The notes: a model not told the origin generated them from the letters alone. Shown: positions 49,056 to 58,482, counted from the stretch's first letter. The stretch: DNA of 64,000 nucleotides from Nitrospinaceae bacterium (GCA_024644405.1 JAHELC010000008.1:62001-126000); one strand, 5' to 3'. Numbers and translations: made by a program.

Positions 49056-50459
49056 ATGGCATTTACCTCCATATTCGGCATCCAATCCGGCTTTGACAGC
49101 GCCAGCCTGGTGGAAAAACTGATCGCCCTGCAGGCGCGTCCGATCGACCTCAAACTGGCACAGGTGCAGGCCAAGGAAACCGAACTGGAAGCGTTCCAAT
49201 CCCTGCGCACCCAGCTCCAGACGTTTCAATCGGCACTCAACAGCATCGGCAACGTCGGCCAGTTCAACGTCACCACGGCGAATTTCACGGTGACCGCCGG
49301 CACGGGCAACGTATTGACCGTCGCCACCACCAGCTCCGCCAGCCCCGGCACGCACGACATTACGGTGAATGCCCTGGCGCAGGAAGCCATTGTGTTGTCG
49401 GATGACGGTTACGACGCTACCACCGATATCGTTCCGCTGTCGGGCAATCCCACCCTCACTCATTTTATCGAAGTGGTGGTTGGAGGCGCCATCACCCAGA
49501 TCCCGATCAGCGCCACCCCTACTGTTCAGGACGTGGTGGACGCCATCAACGCTTCAACCGCCGACGTCACTGCCTCCATCATCGACGATGGCTCCGGCAA
49601 CAACCAGTTCAGAATCCAGGTGCAAGGCAACCAGCCCGGCGCCGCCAACACAGTGACCACCCGTATGTTCCACGTCCACCTCAATGGAAACGAACACGAT
49701 GAAGGACCGGATTTCGACCCGACGCAGGCGGCAACCGATGCTGACCTGACCGTTGACGGAGTGAACTACATACGAGGCAGTAACAGCATCAGCGATATCA
49801 TAACCGGAGTGACGCTCAACCTCGAATCGCTGGGTTCCGGCATCCTGACTCTTTCCACCGACAACTCGGCTATCAAGGAAAACATTCAAGACTTTGTGAA
49901 TGCCTTCAACGCACTAACTGCATTTATCGACGAGCAAACCGTGTTCAATCCACAAACGTTTGAAACCGGCATTCTGTTCGGCAACTCTTCCGTCCAGGGT
50001 CTGGAATCTTCCCTTAGAAGAATCGCCACCGGGCAGGTCACCGGCGCCGGCAGCACTTTCGATTTTCTGTCGCAGATCGGTATCACCACCCAGGACGACG
50101 GCTCACTACTCCTGGACGAAGTGAAACTGGACAACGCGTTGGCCGCCGACCCGGGCAATGTCGTGAACCTGTTCAACTCTGCGAACGGGGTAGTCACTCA
50201 ATTGGACAGCAAAGTCTCCATCCTGCTTGATTCGTCTCAAAAGGGACCGCTGACCGCCGAACTGGATTCATTGACCGAAAGCATCGACGATTTGAACGAC
50301 ACCCTGCTGCGAATGGACGAGCGTCTGGAGTTGTTTGAGAAACAGATCCGCCAGGAATTTATCAATCTGGAAATCATTCTGGGCAGACTCGACGCCCAGA
50401 GAAATGCGTTCCAGCAGGCGTTGCAGGGTCTGGGCAGTTTTTTCAACCAGCAGGCCTGA
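49056..50459 (+). CDS. fliD: Flagellar hook-associated protein 2 (filament cap)
   Basis: A 467-residue cap protein that folds flagellin at the filament tip, from the ATG at 49056 (AAGGA upstream). N-terminal FliD_N: GIQSGFDSASLVEKLIALQARP, with the coiled coil that follows; FliD_C runs ~240-460 and ends in the helical LFEKQIRQEFINLEIILGRLDAQ, with QALQGLGSFFNQQA at the tail. fliS follows 35 bases later. No flagellin, hook or motor gene is in the window. Confidence 0.95.
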   Translation: MAFTSIFGIQSGFDSASLVEKLIALQARPIDLKLAQVQAKETELEAFQSLRTQLQTFQSALNSIGNVGQFNVTTANFTVTAGTGNVLTVATTSSASPGTHDITVNALAQEAIVLSDDGYDATTDIVPLSGNPTLTHFIEVVVGGAITQIPISATPTVQDVVDAINASTADVTASIIDDGSGNNQFRIQVQGNQPGAANTVTTRMFHVHLNGNEHDEGPDFDPTQAATDADLTVDGVNYIRGSNSISDIITGVTLNLESLGSGILTLSTDNSAIKENIQDFVNAFNALTAFIDEQTVFNPQTFETGILFGNSSVQGLESSLRRIATGQVTGAGSTFDFLSQIGITTQDDGSLLLDEVKLDNALAADPGNVVNLFNSANGVVTQLDSKVSILLDSSQKGPLTAELDSLTESIDDLNDTLLRMDERLELFEKQIRQEFINLEIILGRLDAQRNAFQQALQGLGSFFNQQA

Positions 50460-50494
50460 ACCGGATTTCACGCAGAAACTGACGGTATACAATT

Positions 50495-50929
50495 ATGGCA
50501 CCCCAAACCGGATTACTCAGTTACCAGGTCAACGACATTTCAACCTCCAGCCAGAGCCAGCTCATCCTAATGATGTATGACGGGGCTCTGCAGGCGGTGA
50601 ACCAGTCGATACAATGCATGACCCAGAAAGATGTCGCCGGACAAAGCCGCCATATCCTAAAAGCTCAGGACATCATCAACGAATTGTCGCTGGCACTGGA
50701 CATGAAACAGGGCGGCGACGTTTCCAAAACACTGGAACAGTTGTACCAGTTTGTTCTGAACCAGCTGATCCAGGCTAATATCACCAAGGACTCAATGTAC
50801 CTGGAATCGGTCATCAAAGTCCTATCTCCCCTGCGCGACGCCTGGAGCCGAATTGCCGAAGCCACCAACGACGAGCCCGAGCTTCCGGATCCCACCGCCC
50901 CGGCAACGCCTTTCGCCGCCAAATGCTGA
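50495..50929 (+). CDS. fliS: Flagellin chaperone FliS
   Basis: A 144-residue cytoplasmic export chaperone that binds the flagellin C-terminus. The family pattern is visible: YQVNDISTSSQSQLILMMYDGAL, then ALDMKQGGDVSKTLEQLYQF and LIQANITKDSMYLESVIKVL. The C-terminus is Pro/Ala-rich. It pairs with fliD in the usual fliD-fliS order. Confidence 0.94.
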   Translation: MAPQTGLLSYQVNDISTSSQSQLILMMYDGALQAVNQSIQCMTQKDVAGQSRHILKAQDIINELSLALDMKQGGDVSKTLEQLYQFVLNQLIQANITKDSMYLESVIKVLSPLRDAWSRIAEATNDEPELPDPTAPATPFAAKC

Positions 50930-51118
50930 CTCCTTAGCAGGAGAAGCAACTAGCTGATGGTTAACAGCAAACAATGATCCCTGGGCGCAATGCAATGTTT
51001 TAAATTTGCTCCGGGCCTTGCCCGGCAGCTTTTCTTTGACAATGAAAAACACATGTGATAAATATCTGCCTCCCATCTGAATTATTCACTGAACTTTTGG
51101 TTCTAAACAAACGAGCAA

Positions 51119-52279
51119 ATGAAAATCCACGAATACCAGGGCAAAGAACTGTTTCGCAGATATAACGTACCCGTCCCCAACGGGAAACTGATCCACGACA
51201 AATCCGAAGCCGTGCAGGCCGCCGGGGAAATCGGCACACCCGTGGTGGTGGTCAAGGCCCAGATCCATGCCGGCGGACGCGGCAAGGGCGGCGGCGTCAA
51301 GCTCGCCAAGAGTCCACAGGAAGCGGAACAATACGCCGGAAATATTCTGGGAATGACACTGGTCACCCACCAGACCGGACCGGAAGGCCGCCTCGTTAAA
51401 AAGGTACTCATCGAAGAAGGCATGGAGATCGTCAAGGAGCTGTACATCAGTCTCCTCATCGATCGTGAAACCAGCCGGGTGATGATCATGGCCAGCGAAG
51501 CGGGCGGTATGGAAATCGAGGAAGTCGCCGCCGAAGAGCCTGAAAAAATCATTACTGAAATTGTGGACCCGATCGTCGGCGTCAAACCTTACCTGGCGCG
51601 CAAAATTGCCTTCGCATTGAACCTCAAAGGCGAGCCGCTCAAGAAAGCCATTCCCTTCATCATGAATTTATATGAGTGCTTTGTGAAAGAGGATTTGTCG
51701 ATGCTGGAAATCAATCCTCTGGTGATTACCGGGGACGATCGCATTCTGGCCCTCGACGCCAAAATCGACATCGACGACAATGCGCTGGGGCGTCACAAGG
51801 ACACGCAGGAATTCCGCGACCTGGGTGAAGAAGATCCCAACGAAATCGAAGCGGGAAAATATAATCTCAATTACATTCAGTTGGACGGCAACATCGGTTG
51901 CATGGTCAATGGTGCGGGTCTGGCCATGGCAACGATGGACATCATCAAACATTCGGGAGGGGAACCGGCCAACTTTCTGGACGTCGGCGGCGGTGCCAAC
52001 GAAGAGCAGATCGAAAACGCATTCCGCATCCTGATTTCCGACGACAAGGTCAAAGCGATTTTCATCAACATCTTTGGCGGCATTCTGCGCTGCGATATCC
52101 TCGCGGCGGGCGTGGTGGCGGCGGCGAAGAAAATCGGCGTTAAAATTCCGGTGGTGATCCGGATGGAAGGCACCAACATGGAGGAAGGCCACCAGATACT
52201 CGAGAAATCCGGCCTGAACTTTATTATTGGCAACGGCATGAAAGATGGCGCACAGAAAGCGGTGAAGGCAATCCAATGA
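51119..52279 (+). CDS. sucC: Succinyl-CoA synthetase beta subunit
   Basis: A 386-residue ATP-grasp subunit of succinate:CoA ligase: [15 protein letters not shown] start, [16 protein letters not shown] nucleotide loop, and the C-terminal CoA-ligase domain with [19 protein letters not shown] and [10 protein letters not shown]. It makes succinyl-CoA when the cycle runs reductively and the reverse in the oxidative direction. Overlaps sucD by four bases (ATGA). Confidence 0.98.
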   Translation: MKIHEYQGKELFRRYNVPVPNGKLIHDKSEAVQAAGEIGTPVVVVKAQIHAGGRGKGGGVKLAKSPQEAEQYAGNILGMTLVTHQTGPEGRLVKKVLIEEGMEIVKELYISLLIDRETSRVMIMASEAGGMEIEEVAAEEPEKIITEIVDPIVGVKPYLARKIAFALNLKGEPLKKAIPFIMNLYECFVKEDLSMLEINPLVITGDDRILALDAKIDIDDNALGRHKDTQEFRDLGEEDPNEIEAGKYNLNYIQLDGNIGCMVNGAGLAMATMDIIKHSGGEPANFLDVGGGANEEQIENAFRILISDDKVKAIFINIFGGILRCDILAAGVVAAAKKIGVKIPVVIRMEGTNMEEGHQILEKSGLNFIIGNGMKDGAQKAVKAIQ

Positions 52280-53145
52280 GCATACTGGTAGACGAAAAAA
52301 CAAGACTGTTGGTTCAGGGAATTACCGGCCGCGAAGGCCAGTTTCATGCCGAGCAGTGCCGGAAATACGGCACCCAGGTGGTGGCCGGCGTCACCCCCGG
52401 CAAAGGCGGCCAGACGGTGATGGAAGATATTCCGGTTTTCAATACCGTCAAGCAGGCGGTGGCCAAAACCAAAGCCAACGCGACGATGATTTTCGTACCC
52501 CCGGCGTTTGCGGCGGACGCGATTCTGGAAGCGGCGGATGCCGGCGTGGAGTTGATCATCTGCATCAGCGAAGGCATCCCCGTGTACGACATGGTCGAAG
52601 TGTATCGCTACCTGCAGGATTCCGATTCGCGTTTGATCGGCCCCAACTGTCCGGGCATCATCTCACCGGGCAAATGCAAAATCGGTATCATGCCCGCGCA
52701 CATTCATAAAAAGGGCAACGTCGGCATCATCTCCCGCAGTGGTACATTGACTTATGAAGCGGTGGGACAGTTGACGGCGCTGGGCATCGGCCAGTCCACC
52801 TGTGTCGGCATCGGCGGCGACCCCATCATCGGCACCCGCTATATCGACACGCTGAAACTGTTCCAGAAAGACCGGGCCACCAAGGCGATTTGTCTGATCG
52901 GGGAAATCGGCGGAACGGCGGAAGACGAAGCGGCTTACTTCATCAAGAAGAACATCACCAAACCGGTAGTGGGTTTCATCGCGGGACAGACCGCCCCGCC
53001 CGGACGGCGCATGGGTCACGCCGGCGCTATTATCTCCGGCGGACAGGGTACGGCGGAAGGCAAAATGAAAGTGATGAAAAAATGCGGCATCAAAGTGGTC
53101 AAGAGCCCGGCCGACCTCGGCAAAACCATCGCCCGCTGCCTCTAG
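52276..53145 (+). CDS. sucD: Succinyl-CoA synthetase alpha subunit
   Basis: A 289-residue CoA-binding subunit; the phosphorylated active-site histidine lies in [17 protein letters not shown], the CoA fold in [17 protein letters not shown]. Complete. Coupled to sucC. Together with porABGD about 2 kb downstream it forms the succinate to 2-oxoglutarate leg if the reductive TCA cycle operates. Confidence 0.98.
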   Translation: MSILVDEKTRLLVQGITGREGQFHAEQCRKYGTQVVAGVTPGKGGQTVMEDIPVFNTVKQAVAKTKANATMIFVPPAFAADAILEAADAGVELIICISEGIPVYDMVEVYRYLQDSDSRLIGPNCPGIISPGKCKIGIMPAHIHKKGNVGIISRSGTLTYEAVGQLTALGIGQSTCVGIGGDPIIGTRYIDTLKLFQKDRATKAICLIGEIGGTAEDEAAYFIKKNITKPVVGFIAGQTAPPGRRMGHAGAIISGGQGTAEGKMKVMKKCGIKVVKSPADLGKTIARCL

Positions 53146-53221
53146 CGCAAACCACCCCACACAAACCCACTGCTTCCCTCAAAAAACCAAATCCGCATCG
53201 GGATTCCTGCATCCCAATACC

Positions 53222-53422
53222 ATGAGCAAAAACCAGGTCTGTAAAAATTGCGGGACGGAGAACGTGTCCCAGTCGGCGTGGTGCGAAAAGTGTCTGACTC
53301 CGTTCAACACTTATCAGGAAGAGAAAACCCTGCAGTGCCCCAATTGCATGCATCCCAACGATTACAACCTCGACCACTGCGAATTCTGCCATGAACCCCT
53401 GAAGCCGGGCCAGTCGGAATGA
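53222..53422 (+). CDS. Small double zinc-ribbon protein
   Basis: A 66-residue protein with four Cys pairs: CKNCG, CEKCL, CPNCM and CEFCH, two zinc ribbons in a row. Such small ribbons bind nucleic acid or protein; the target is unknown. It follows sucD by 76 bases with no strong terminator between, so it may ride on that transcript. Confidence 0.8.
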   Translation: MSKNQVCKNCGTENVSQSAWCEKCLTPFNTYQEEKTLQCPNCMHPNDYNLDHCEFCHEPLKPGQSE

Positions 53423-53863
53423 TTATTCCTTTGAGTCTTCTGAGCTGACCGATAGACCTTGCAACTGGCTCTCGTAATCCAGGTTGCTGAATCCATCCCC
53501 CTTGCGGAAGGTGCCATAATACAAATCCGCATAGACACCGATGATGGCGTGCAGGGCATCATGCGAATCCAGGCCTTCTTTCATCAGACGCTTATAGGTC
53601 CCTGCAACGAACTCCGGTGACTCGTCCTGGATCTGTTTGTCCACCATCACGTGCCAGACGGTGTGCACAAATGGGTTGATCACCGAACCATTAATTTCCT
53701 GGGGGTATACGGCCATATCGCCCATCTCCCAGGCGGCATCGAACTCGGGATGCATGTCCATCACCACCGCGATTCTTTGATCGACTTCGGCGATATCGCC
53801 CCCGCCAATGCGCTCGCCGGCGACTCTGAGAATTTGAGTCTGGGTTTCCTTGTCAAACTGCAT
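53423..53863 (-). CDS. DUF1841 family protein
   Basis: A 146-residue soluble protein. The family pattern is seen in NPFVHTVWHVMVDKQIQDES, followed by KRLMKEGLDSHDALHAIIGV. The repeated His residues might bind metal. No function is established for the family. Its stop directly abuts the zinc-ribbon gene's stop (convergent, zero bases between). Confidence 0.78.
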   Translation of the reverse strand: MQFDKETQTQILRVAGERIGGGDIAEVDQRIAVVMDMHPEFDAAWEMGDMAVYPQEINGSVINPFVHTVWHVMVDKQIQDESPEFVAGTYKRLMKEGLDSHDALHAIIGVYADLYYGTFRKGDGFSNLDYESQLQGLSVSSEDSKE

Positions 53864-53964
53864 GATTTATTGGCTCCAAACTAAATATTTGAGAAACGAG
53901 AGGCCCGGCTCGTAACGGGCATCGGAATTCAGCAAACGCTGTACACGATTAGATGAAAAAATCG

Positions 53965-54288
53965 TCAAGGCGTCTCAGAAAAATGAGTCCTGCGGTTTCC
54001 GCCACTCTTCCCATAGACCATAAACACCCGTTTACCCTGTCGAATGTGATACTTAGCCCATGCCGGGGACTTGCCATCGTAACTCGCTTCGGGGTCCTCC
54101 CCTTCCGCCTTTAAAAAATCCGGGTAATCCAACCCCGCTTCGTATACTTGAAGCAACAGGGAATCGGTCGTAAACCCCTTCCCTGTAAAGCTGATTTTGC
54201 TGAGAAACTCTTCTATTTCCGCAGGATCATTCAATTCGATCGGTTTCATTTTTGTTCCATGCAAGATGTTCAAAGTTTTTGATTCCAT
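53965..54288 (-). CDS. Unknown 107-residue protein
   Basis: A soluble mixed alpha/beta protein with no motif recognised; AAAGG six bases upstream supports the ATG. Features are an acidic middle (KAEGEDPEASYDGK) and a basic C-terminus with GKSGGNRRTH. It is 101 bases upstream of the DUF1841 gene on the same strand and divergent from the gene at 54408. Confidence 0.6.
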   Translation of the reverse strand: MESKTLNILHGTKMKPIELNDPAEIEEFLSKISFTGKGFTTDSLLLQVYEAGLDYPDFLKAEGEDPEASYDGKSPAWAKYHIRQGKRVFMVYGKSGGNRRTHFSETP

Positions 54289-54407
54289 CGGAAACCTTTG
54301 GTAAGCTGGGTCCCGGTACTACAGAATTGCTTCTGGAGTTTATACCAATATTACCCGCTTCCCACAACGGGTTTTCGGATAGCGCATCATATAAACAGGA
54401 GTGAGTC

Positions 54408-54725
54408 ATGCTAACTCAGGAAAATCAGGTACTCGCCCGCATCGAACCCAACGGCCGTGGGGGCACTCAATTTTTGTACCGGGTGAATGATTACGGCATC
54501 GCCGCGGTCACCAGTCCGCAAGAAGACGTCTCCCAGATTCACTGGAGGGTGGACGTCGTTAAATACCACGATAACGAGACCCTGCAATACGACCTTTGTC
54601 ATACTACGGAGCTGGCCGACAAAACCCTCACGTTCCGGAATGACAAATCGGTGAATGAATTTCTGGAAAAAGCCTTTAATTATTTTACGGAACTGAAGAA
54701 TCTGGAAAATATGCTGGATAAGTGA
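54408..54725 (+). CDS. Unknown 105-residue protein
   Basis: A small soluble protein, strand-rich then helical (QIHWRVDVVKYHDNETLQYD, ending in a C-terminal helix). AGGAG precedes the ATG. One internal cysteine, no membrane segment. No family recognised; it is the last gene before the 384-base region upstream of porA. Confidence 0.65.
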   Translation: MLTQENQVLARIEPNGRGGTQFLYRVNDYGIAAVTSPQEDVSQIHWRVDVVKYHDNETLQYDLCHTTELADKTLTFRNDKSVNEFLEKAFNYFTELKNLENMLDK

Positions 54726-54894
54726 AGCCCGATTTCATCCCTCAGGGAAATCAACCTCAGGCCCGCAGGTTATTTGCAGAAAAGCCACCGTCAAACCCCT
54801 GCCCATAGGGGATTCCATCCCTTAAAGTTAGCATAACCTATTGATTTTAAATATGTTCTTTAGGCAATAGGGCACTTGATAATGAACCATTGCC

Positions 54895-54904
54895 AACCCG
54901 GGTT
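54895..54904. repeat. Palindrome AACCCGGGTT upstream of porA
   Basis: Perfect 10-base palindrome with outer TTGCC/GGCAA arms a few bases away. A candidate operator. Confidence 0.4.
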
Positions 54905-54920
54905 ACCCCGGCAACCAGGG

Positions 54921-54967
54921 AAGGACAATATTCCAAAAAATATGCTTATTAAAATTGTATTGTCCTT
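54921..54967. repeat. Ten-base inverted repeat upstream of porA
   Basis: AAGGACAATA (54921-54930) and TATTGTCCTT (54958-54967), exact complements with 27 bases between. A candidate paired operator for the porABGD operon. Confidence 0.5.
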
Positions 54968-55109
54968 GTAATCATGATAGTTTGTAGCACTTATTTAGAC
55001 AGGTGGGCGCCATTAAGTCCTTGTTTTGCCCACTGTTCCTTAGACTTTCGAATTGATCATTTCAGTTAAAAATAAAACACACCCGTAGTTTGTAAACAGA
55101 GGAGTTGTT

Positions 55110-56300
55110 ATGTCTGAGAGCACCCAAACCAAGGAAGAATGGGTACCCAAGGGAGATTTGCAGGAAATCAAAGACCCCGAATGGCTGTTAAGAGAGGCAC
55201 CTCGGAAAACCGAGTTTATCACCGGCAGTGAAGCGGCCCGTGAGGCCATCCGCCGCGCCAACGTAGACATCGCCATTTCATATCCCATTACCCCGCAAAG
55301 TGAAACCATGCAGCAGGCGGGTTATCTTTTTGATGAGGGTTATATCAAGGAATATTACCGGGGCGAGGAAGAAATTGGCGTGATGTCCGCCATCGGCGGC
55401 TCCTCGCGCGCTGGTGTGCGATCTCTGACAGCGACCTCCGGTCCCGGTTTGATGCGGGGCATGGAAGCGATTTCTTCGTGGCCCGGGGCGCGCACCCCAC
55501 TGGTTCTGATGAACATGTGCCGCGTCATCAACACCCCTCTTGCTATTCAACCCGACAATATTGAAATTTCATTCCTGCTGAACACCGGCATCCTGCACGC
55601 CCATGCCGAAAACCAGCAGGACTTCTTTGATTATTCCCTGGCCGCCTTCATGGTTTCGGAAGAAGTGGACGTCACTCTGCCCGCAGTGGTTTCAGTAGAC
55701 GGTTTCTTCGTGACCCACGCCCGCGGTCAAGTTTCCATGTTTGATGAGAAATACAAACTGCCGCCGCGCGACGGCTGGCGTAACGCGGTACCGTCGATGG
55801 ACAACGAAAATCCGCCGGCCCGTATTTCCCGCGACGCCCCTATTCAGAAAAGTAACTTCATCAGTTACCACATGCATGCCGCCTGGCAGCAGGAAGTATT
55901 TGCGGCCGTCGAGCGTTCCGCCAAATACTGGCGAAAATATATCGGCGATCTGATCGAAGTGGTCAATCCCGATGCCGAGGAATTTGTCGTTTCCTCCGGG
56001 GCCTGCGTGTCCCAAGCGCGTGAAGCGGTGCGTCAGGAAGGTGAAAAAGGCAGGAAAGTCGGACTGGTTAAAATCAAAACCATCCGTCCCTGGCCTCATA
56101 AAGAACTCATTGCGGCATTGAAAAACGCCAAAAGGATTTTCGTTCCGGAATTCAACCAGGCCGGTTGGTTGCACAAGGAATTGTGCTCCACTCTATATGG
56201 CAAAATCACCGCTGACATTGTTCCGGGACCTCGCGTTTATGGCGGAATGACCATGCCGACGGAAATGGTTCTGGAATGGCTGGCCAAATTTCGCAAGTAA
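55110..56300 (+). CDS. porA: 2-oxoacid:ferredoxin oxidoreductase alpha subunit
   Basis: A 396-residue subunit of a CoA-dependent oxidoreductase that reductively carboxylates acetyl-CoA or succinyl-CoA. Residues ~35-230 form the pyrimidine-binding domain (TGSEAAREAIRRANVDIAIS, YPITPQSETMQQ, GEEEIGVMSAIGGSSRAGVR). The transketolase C-terminal-like domain (~260-390) follows. An N-terminal extension of ~35 charged residues precedes the domain. Substrate (pyruvate or 2-oxoglutarate) cannot be set from sequence alone; proximity to sucCD leans to 2-oxoglutarate. GAGGAG precedes the ATG. Confidence 0.93.
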   Translation: MSESTQTKEEWVPKGDLQEIKDPEWLLREAPRKTEFITGSEAAREAIRRANVDIAISYPITPQSETMQQAGYLFDEGYIKEYYRGEEEIGVMSAIGGSSRAGVRSLTATSGPGLMRGMEAISSWPGARTPLVLMNMCRVINTPLAIQPDNIEISFLLNTGILHAHAENQQDFFDYSLAAFMVSEEVDVTLPAVVSVDGFFVTHARGQVSMFDEKYKLPPRDGWRNAVPSMDNENPPARISRDAPIQKSNFISYHMHAAWQQEVFAAVERSAKYWRKYIGDLIEVVNPDAEEFVVSSGACVSQAREAVRQEGEKGRKVGLVKIKTIRPWPHKELIAALKNAKRIFVPEFNQAGWLHKELCSTLYGKITADIVPGPRVYGGMTMPTEMVLEWLAKFRK

Positions 56301-56380
56301 TCTCATCGGCGATTGAATCGAACCGTCCTTTTGATTATACTGGAGTCCACTTTTGTTGGGGGATTCACAATGTAGTTCAG

Positions 56381-56398
56381 GGAAAACCTGGGTTTTCC
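56381..56398. repeat. Perfect hairpin between porA and porB
   Basis: GGAAAACC-TG-GGTTTTCC in a 168-base gap that otherwise has no gene. There is no T-run right after it, so it is not an ordinary terminator; it may stabilise mRNA or attenuate transcription inside the operon. Confidence 0.5.
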
Positions 56399-56468
56399 GG
56401 TTTAATAAACAAACTTTAGATTTCCTAATCGAAACTAACGAAATTTATATATAGAAAGGTACTCAACC

Positions 56469-57350
56469 ATGTCATTAGAAACCGTCAGACCTTCTCCAGG
56501 CTATGAAGATATCCTTCCCATTGAATATCGGGATCTGGTCAAACACGGTCAGTATGGCCGTGATGTTAAGGTCAGCGAAATGGGGAAATTCAAGGAACTG
56601 ATCGAAGAGCATCCCATGTGCGCTGGCTGCGCCATGACTCTGTTTATCCGGTTGACCATGATGGCGCTTCCCAATCCGGAACACACCATCAATGTGGGCA
56701 CCGCCGGGTGTGGACGTCTGGCGATCAGCCAAGCCAACATTCCGTTTATCTACGGCAACTACGGCGATACCAATTCCGTGGCCTCCGGACTGAAACGCGG
56801 TTTGAAATTGCGCTTTCCCAATCAATTTAAGGACGTGGTCGTCATGGCCGGTGACGGCGGATTGATCGACATCGGTTTCCAGGGCCTCATGCATTCCTGG
56901 TTCCGTCAAGAAAAGTTCACTACCATCATGCTGGACAACGAAGTGTACGGAAACACCGGTGGCCAGGAAAGTGGCATGACCCTGAAGGGACAAATTTTGA
57001 AAATGGCTCCCCGCGGCAAGGAAGTGGATAAAATCGATGCCTTGAGCCTGGCTAAAGTAGCCGGTTGCGCGTATATTGCGCAAATCGCACCGACCAATCC
57101 TTCCCGCGTCATGCGCACCATTCGACGAGCGGTTCTCATCGCACGGGAAATCGGACCGACTTATATCCAAGCTTATACATCATGCAACATCGAGTATGCC
57201 ATTCCCACACCCGATGTCATGCAGGACGCTTTTGATGTGGAAAAAGAGCGGTATGGTTTCGAGGAAATTATGTCCGACGAAGCCAAAGCCTACATAACGG
57301 AAGTTGAAAAGAAACAAAAAGAGCTCGCTAAAGCTAAAGCTAAAAAATAA
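56469..57350 (+). CDS. porB: 2-oxoacid:ferredoxin oxidoreductase beta subunit
   Basis: A 293-residue thiamine-diphosphate-binding subunit. The cluster cysteines include MCAGCAM, AGCGRL and a third in SCNIEY; the ThDP motif is GDGGLIDIGFQGLMHSWFRQ, then LDNEVYGNTGGQ. These are the conserved beta-subunit features. It follows porA after a 168-base gap and precedes porG by 18 bases. Confidence 0.95.
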   Translation: MSLETVRPSPGYEDILPIEYRDLVKHGQYGRDVKVSEMGKFKELIEEHPMCAGCAMTLFIRLTMMALPNPEHTINVGTAGCGRLAISQANIPFIYGNYGDTNSVASGLKRGLKLRFPNQFKDVVVMAGDGGLIDIGFQGLMHSWFRQEKFTTIMLDNEVYGNTGGQESGMTLKGQILKMAPRGKEVDKIDALSLAKVAGCAYIAQIAPTNPSRVMRTIRRAVLIAREIGPTYIQAYTSCNIEYAIPTPDVMQDAFDVEKERYGFEEIMSDEAKAYITEVEKKQKELAKAKAKK

Positions 57351-57368
57351 CGAGGAGGTTTCAAATCC

Positions 57369-58097
57369 ATGTCAGAAGTTAAACGTTACAATGTGCGTAT
57401 GGCCGGGCTCGGCGGTCAGGGTGTTGTTACTGCGTCCCACATTCTGAGCAACGCAGTGGTCCTTTCCAAGGGGTACAGTTCGCTGGTGCCTTTCTTCGGT
57501 TCGGAAAAGCGCAATGCCCCGGTTGAAAGTTATGTGCGGATCTCCAATGAGGAAATTTACGAAATCGGAGAAATCGTATATCCCAATGTGCTGATGATTT
57601 TCAGCGAACAGGTCATCACTCTCGGCAAATCTTATACCATGCCCTTCTATACCGGACTGAAAGATGGCGGTATCGTCTTGATCAACAGCAACAAACCGAT
57701 CAATTTCGTACCGGACGAGGCCCGCGAGCTGAAAGAAAAGGGAGCTCATATTTATTACCTCCCGGCGACGGAAATGGCGAACGATGTAGCCAAGACCGAT
57801 CTGGCCACCAATATGTGCATGTGTGGCGCCATCTCTGCCATCTTTGGCATGCCCGATCTGGAAGCCCTGGAAGGATCGGTTAAGGACCGGTTCATCGGTA
57901 AAGGGATTGTGGTTTCCGGTGGCACCGCCGCTCTCGACAGCGTTATTGAAAAGAAATTCGCCAAAAAGCAGAAACTGCTCCAGGCGAACATGGATGCCAT
58001 CAAAGCGGCTCATCAATTCGCCATCGATAACAAATGGGGCTTCCACACGGATGCCAACAGAGAAGAAAGAGAAAAACAAAAAGCGGCTGCTATTTAA
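57369..58097 (+). CDS. porG: 2-oxoacid:ferredoxin oxidoreductase gamma subunit
   Basis: A 242-residue subunit with the gamma signature MAGLGGQGVVTASHILSNAV and the GSEKRNAPVESYVRISNEEI segment. The C-terminal ~40 residues are Lys/Ala/Glu-rich. GAGGAGG is present shortly upstream of the ATG. It is third in porABGD. Confidence 0.94.
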   Translation: MSEVKRYNVRMAGLGGQGVVTASHILSNAVVLSKGYSSLVPFFGSEKRNAPVESYVRISNEEIYEIGEIVYPNVLMIFSEQVITLGKSYTMPFYTGLKDGGIVLINSNKPINFVPDEARELKEKGAHIYYLPATEMANDVAKTDLATNMCMCGAISAIFGMPDLEALEGSVKDRFIGKGIVVSGGTAALDSVIEKKFAKKQKLLQANMDAIKAAHQFAIDNKWGFHTDANREEREKQKAAAI

Positions 58098-58118
58098 CGA
58101 GCACTTACTGGAGAAATC

Positions 58119-58382
58119 ATGTACTACGTTGCTGATGTAAATAAGGAAAAATGTGCCGAAACCAACTGCCACCTCTGCACGACCTACTGTCCGGAAGCCA
58201 ATTGCATTAATTACAGCGAAGAGGACAAATCGGCTTATGTCTCGGTGGACCGGTGCAAATCCTGTGAAATCTGTGTCTATATCTGTAATGATGTCGCCAA
58301 AAACCACGCCATCGAAATGAAATGGATCAACAACCTGGAAGACCGGTTTGTGATCAAACGCGTTGGCGTTGTTCTGAGATAG
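58119..58382 (+). CDS. porD: Ferredoxin-like delta subunit of the oxidoreductase
   Basis: An 87-residue 2[4Fe-4S] protein. Cysteines: 12, 17, 20, 24 (C-x4-C-x2-C-x3-C-P, first gap longer than the usual two) and 46, 49, 52, 56 (C-x2-C-x2-C-x3-C); C29 is extra. It passes electrons between the catalytic subunits and external ferredoxin. Ends the operon, followed by a strong terminator at 58403. Confidence 0.92.
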   Translation: MYYVADVNKEKCAETNCHLCTTYCPEANCINYSEEDKSAYVSVDRCKSCEICVYICNDVAKNHAIEMKWINNLEDRFVIKRVGVVLR

Positions 58383-58402
58383 CATTCCCGATCGAAAGAT
58401 CC

Positions 58403-58438
58403 AAGGTATTTGGGCGTTGCCCAAATACCTTTTTTTTT
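58403..58438 (+). terminator. Strong terminator of the porABGD operon
   Basis: AAGGTATTTGGGC-GTT-GCCCAAATACCTT followed by a long T-run; thirteen paired bases with a three-base loop. Confidence 0.95.
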
Positions 58439-58482
58439 ACCCCGAATAACGATTCATTTTCTCAAGGAGTTTCATTCAAATT

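Larger units (their letters stand above)
54726..55109. other. Long leader/regulatory region upstream of porA, 384 bases
   Basis: No coding frame or tRNA-like fold is seen. It contains the palindrome AACCCGGGTT (54895-54904, flanked by TTGCC/GGCAA), the 10-base inverted arms AAGGACAATA/TATTGTCCTT (54921-54967) and a small CCCCT/AGGGG stem near 54795-54811. No clear promoter hexamers stand out. The structure suggests regulator binding upstream of the oxidoreductase operon. Confidence 0.5.

Noticed and set aside
56318-56340. GGTTCGATTC on the minus strand, like a tRNA T-loop
   Set aside because: The flanking bases do not form a T-stem and no acceptor or anticodon arm can be drawn.
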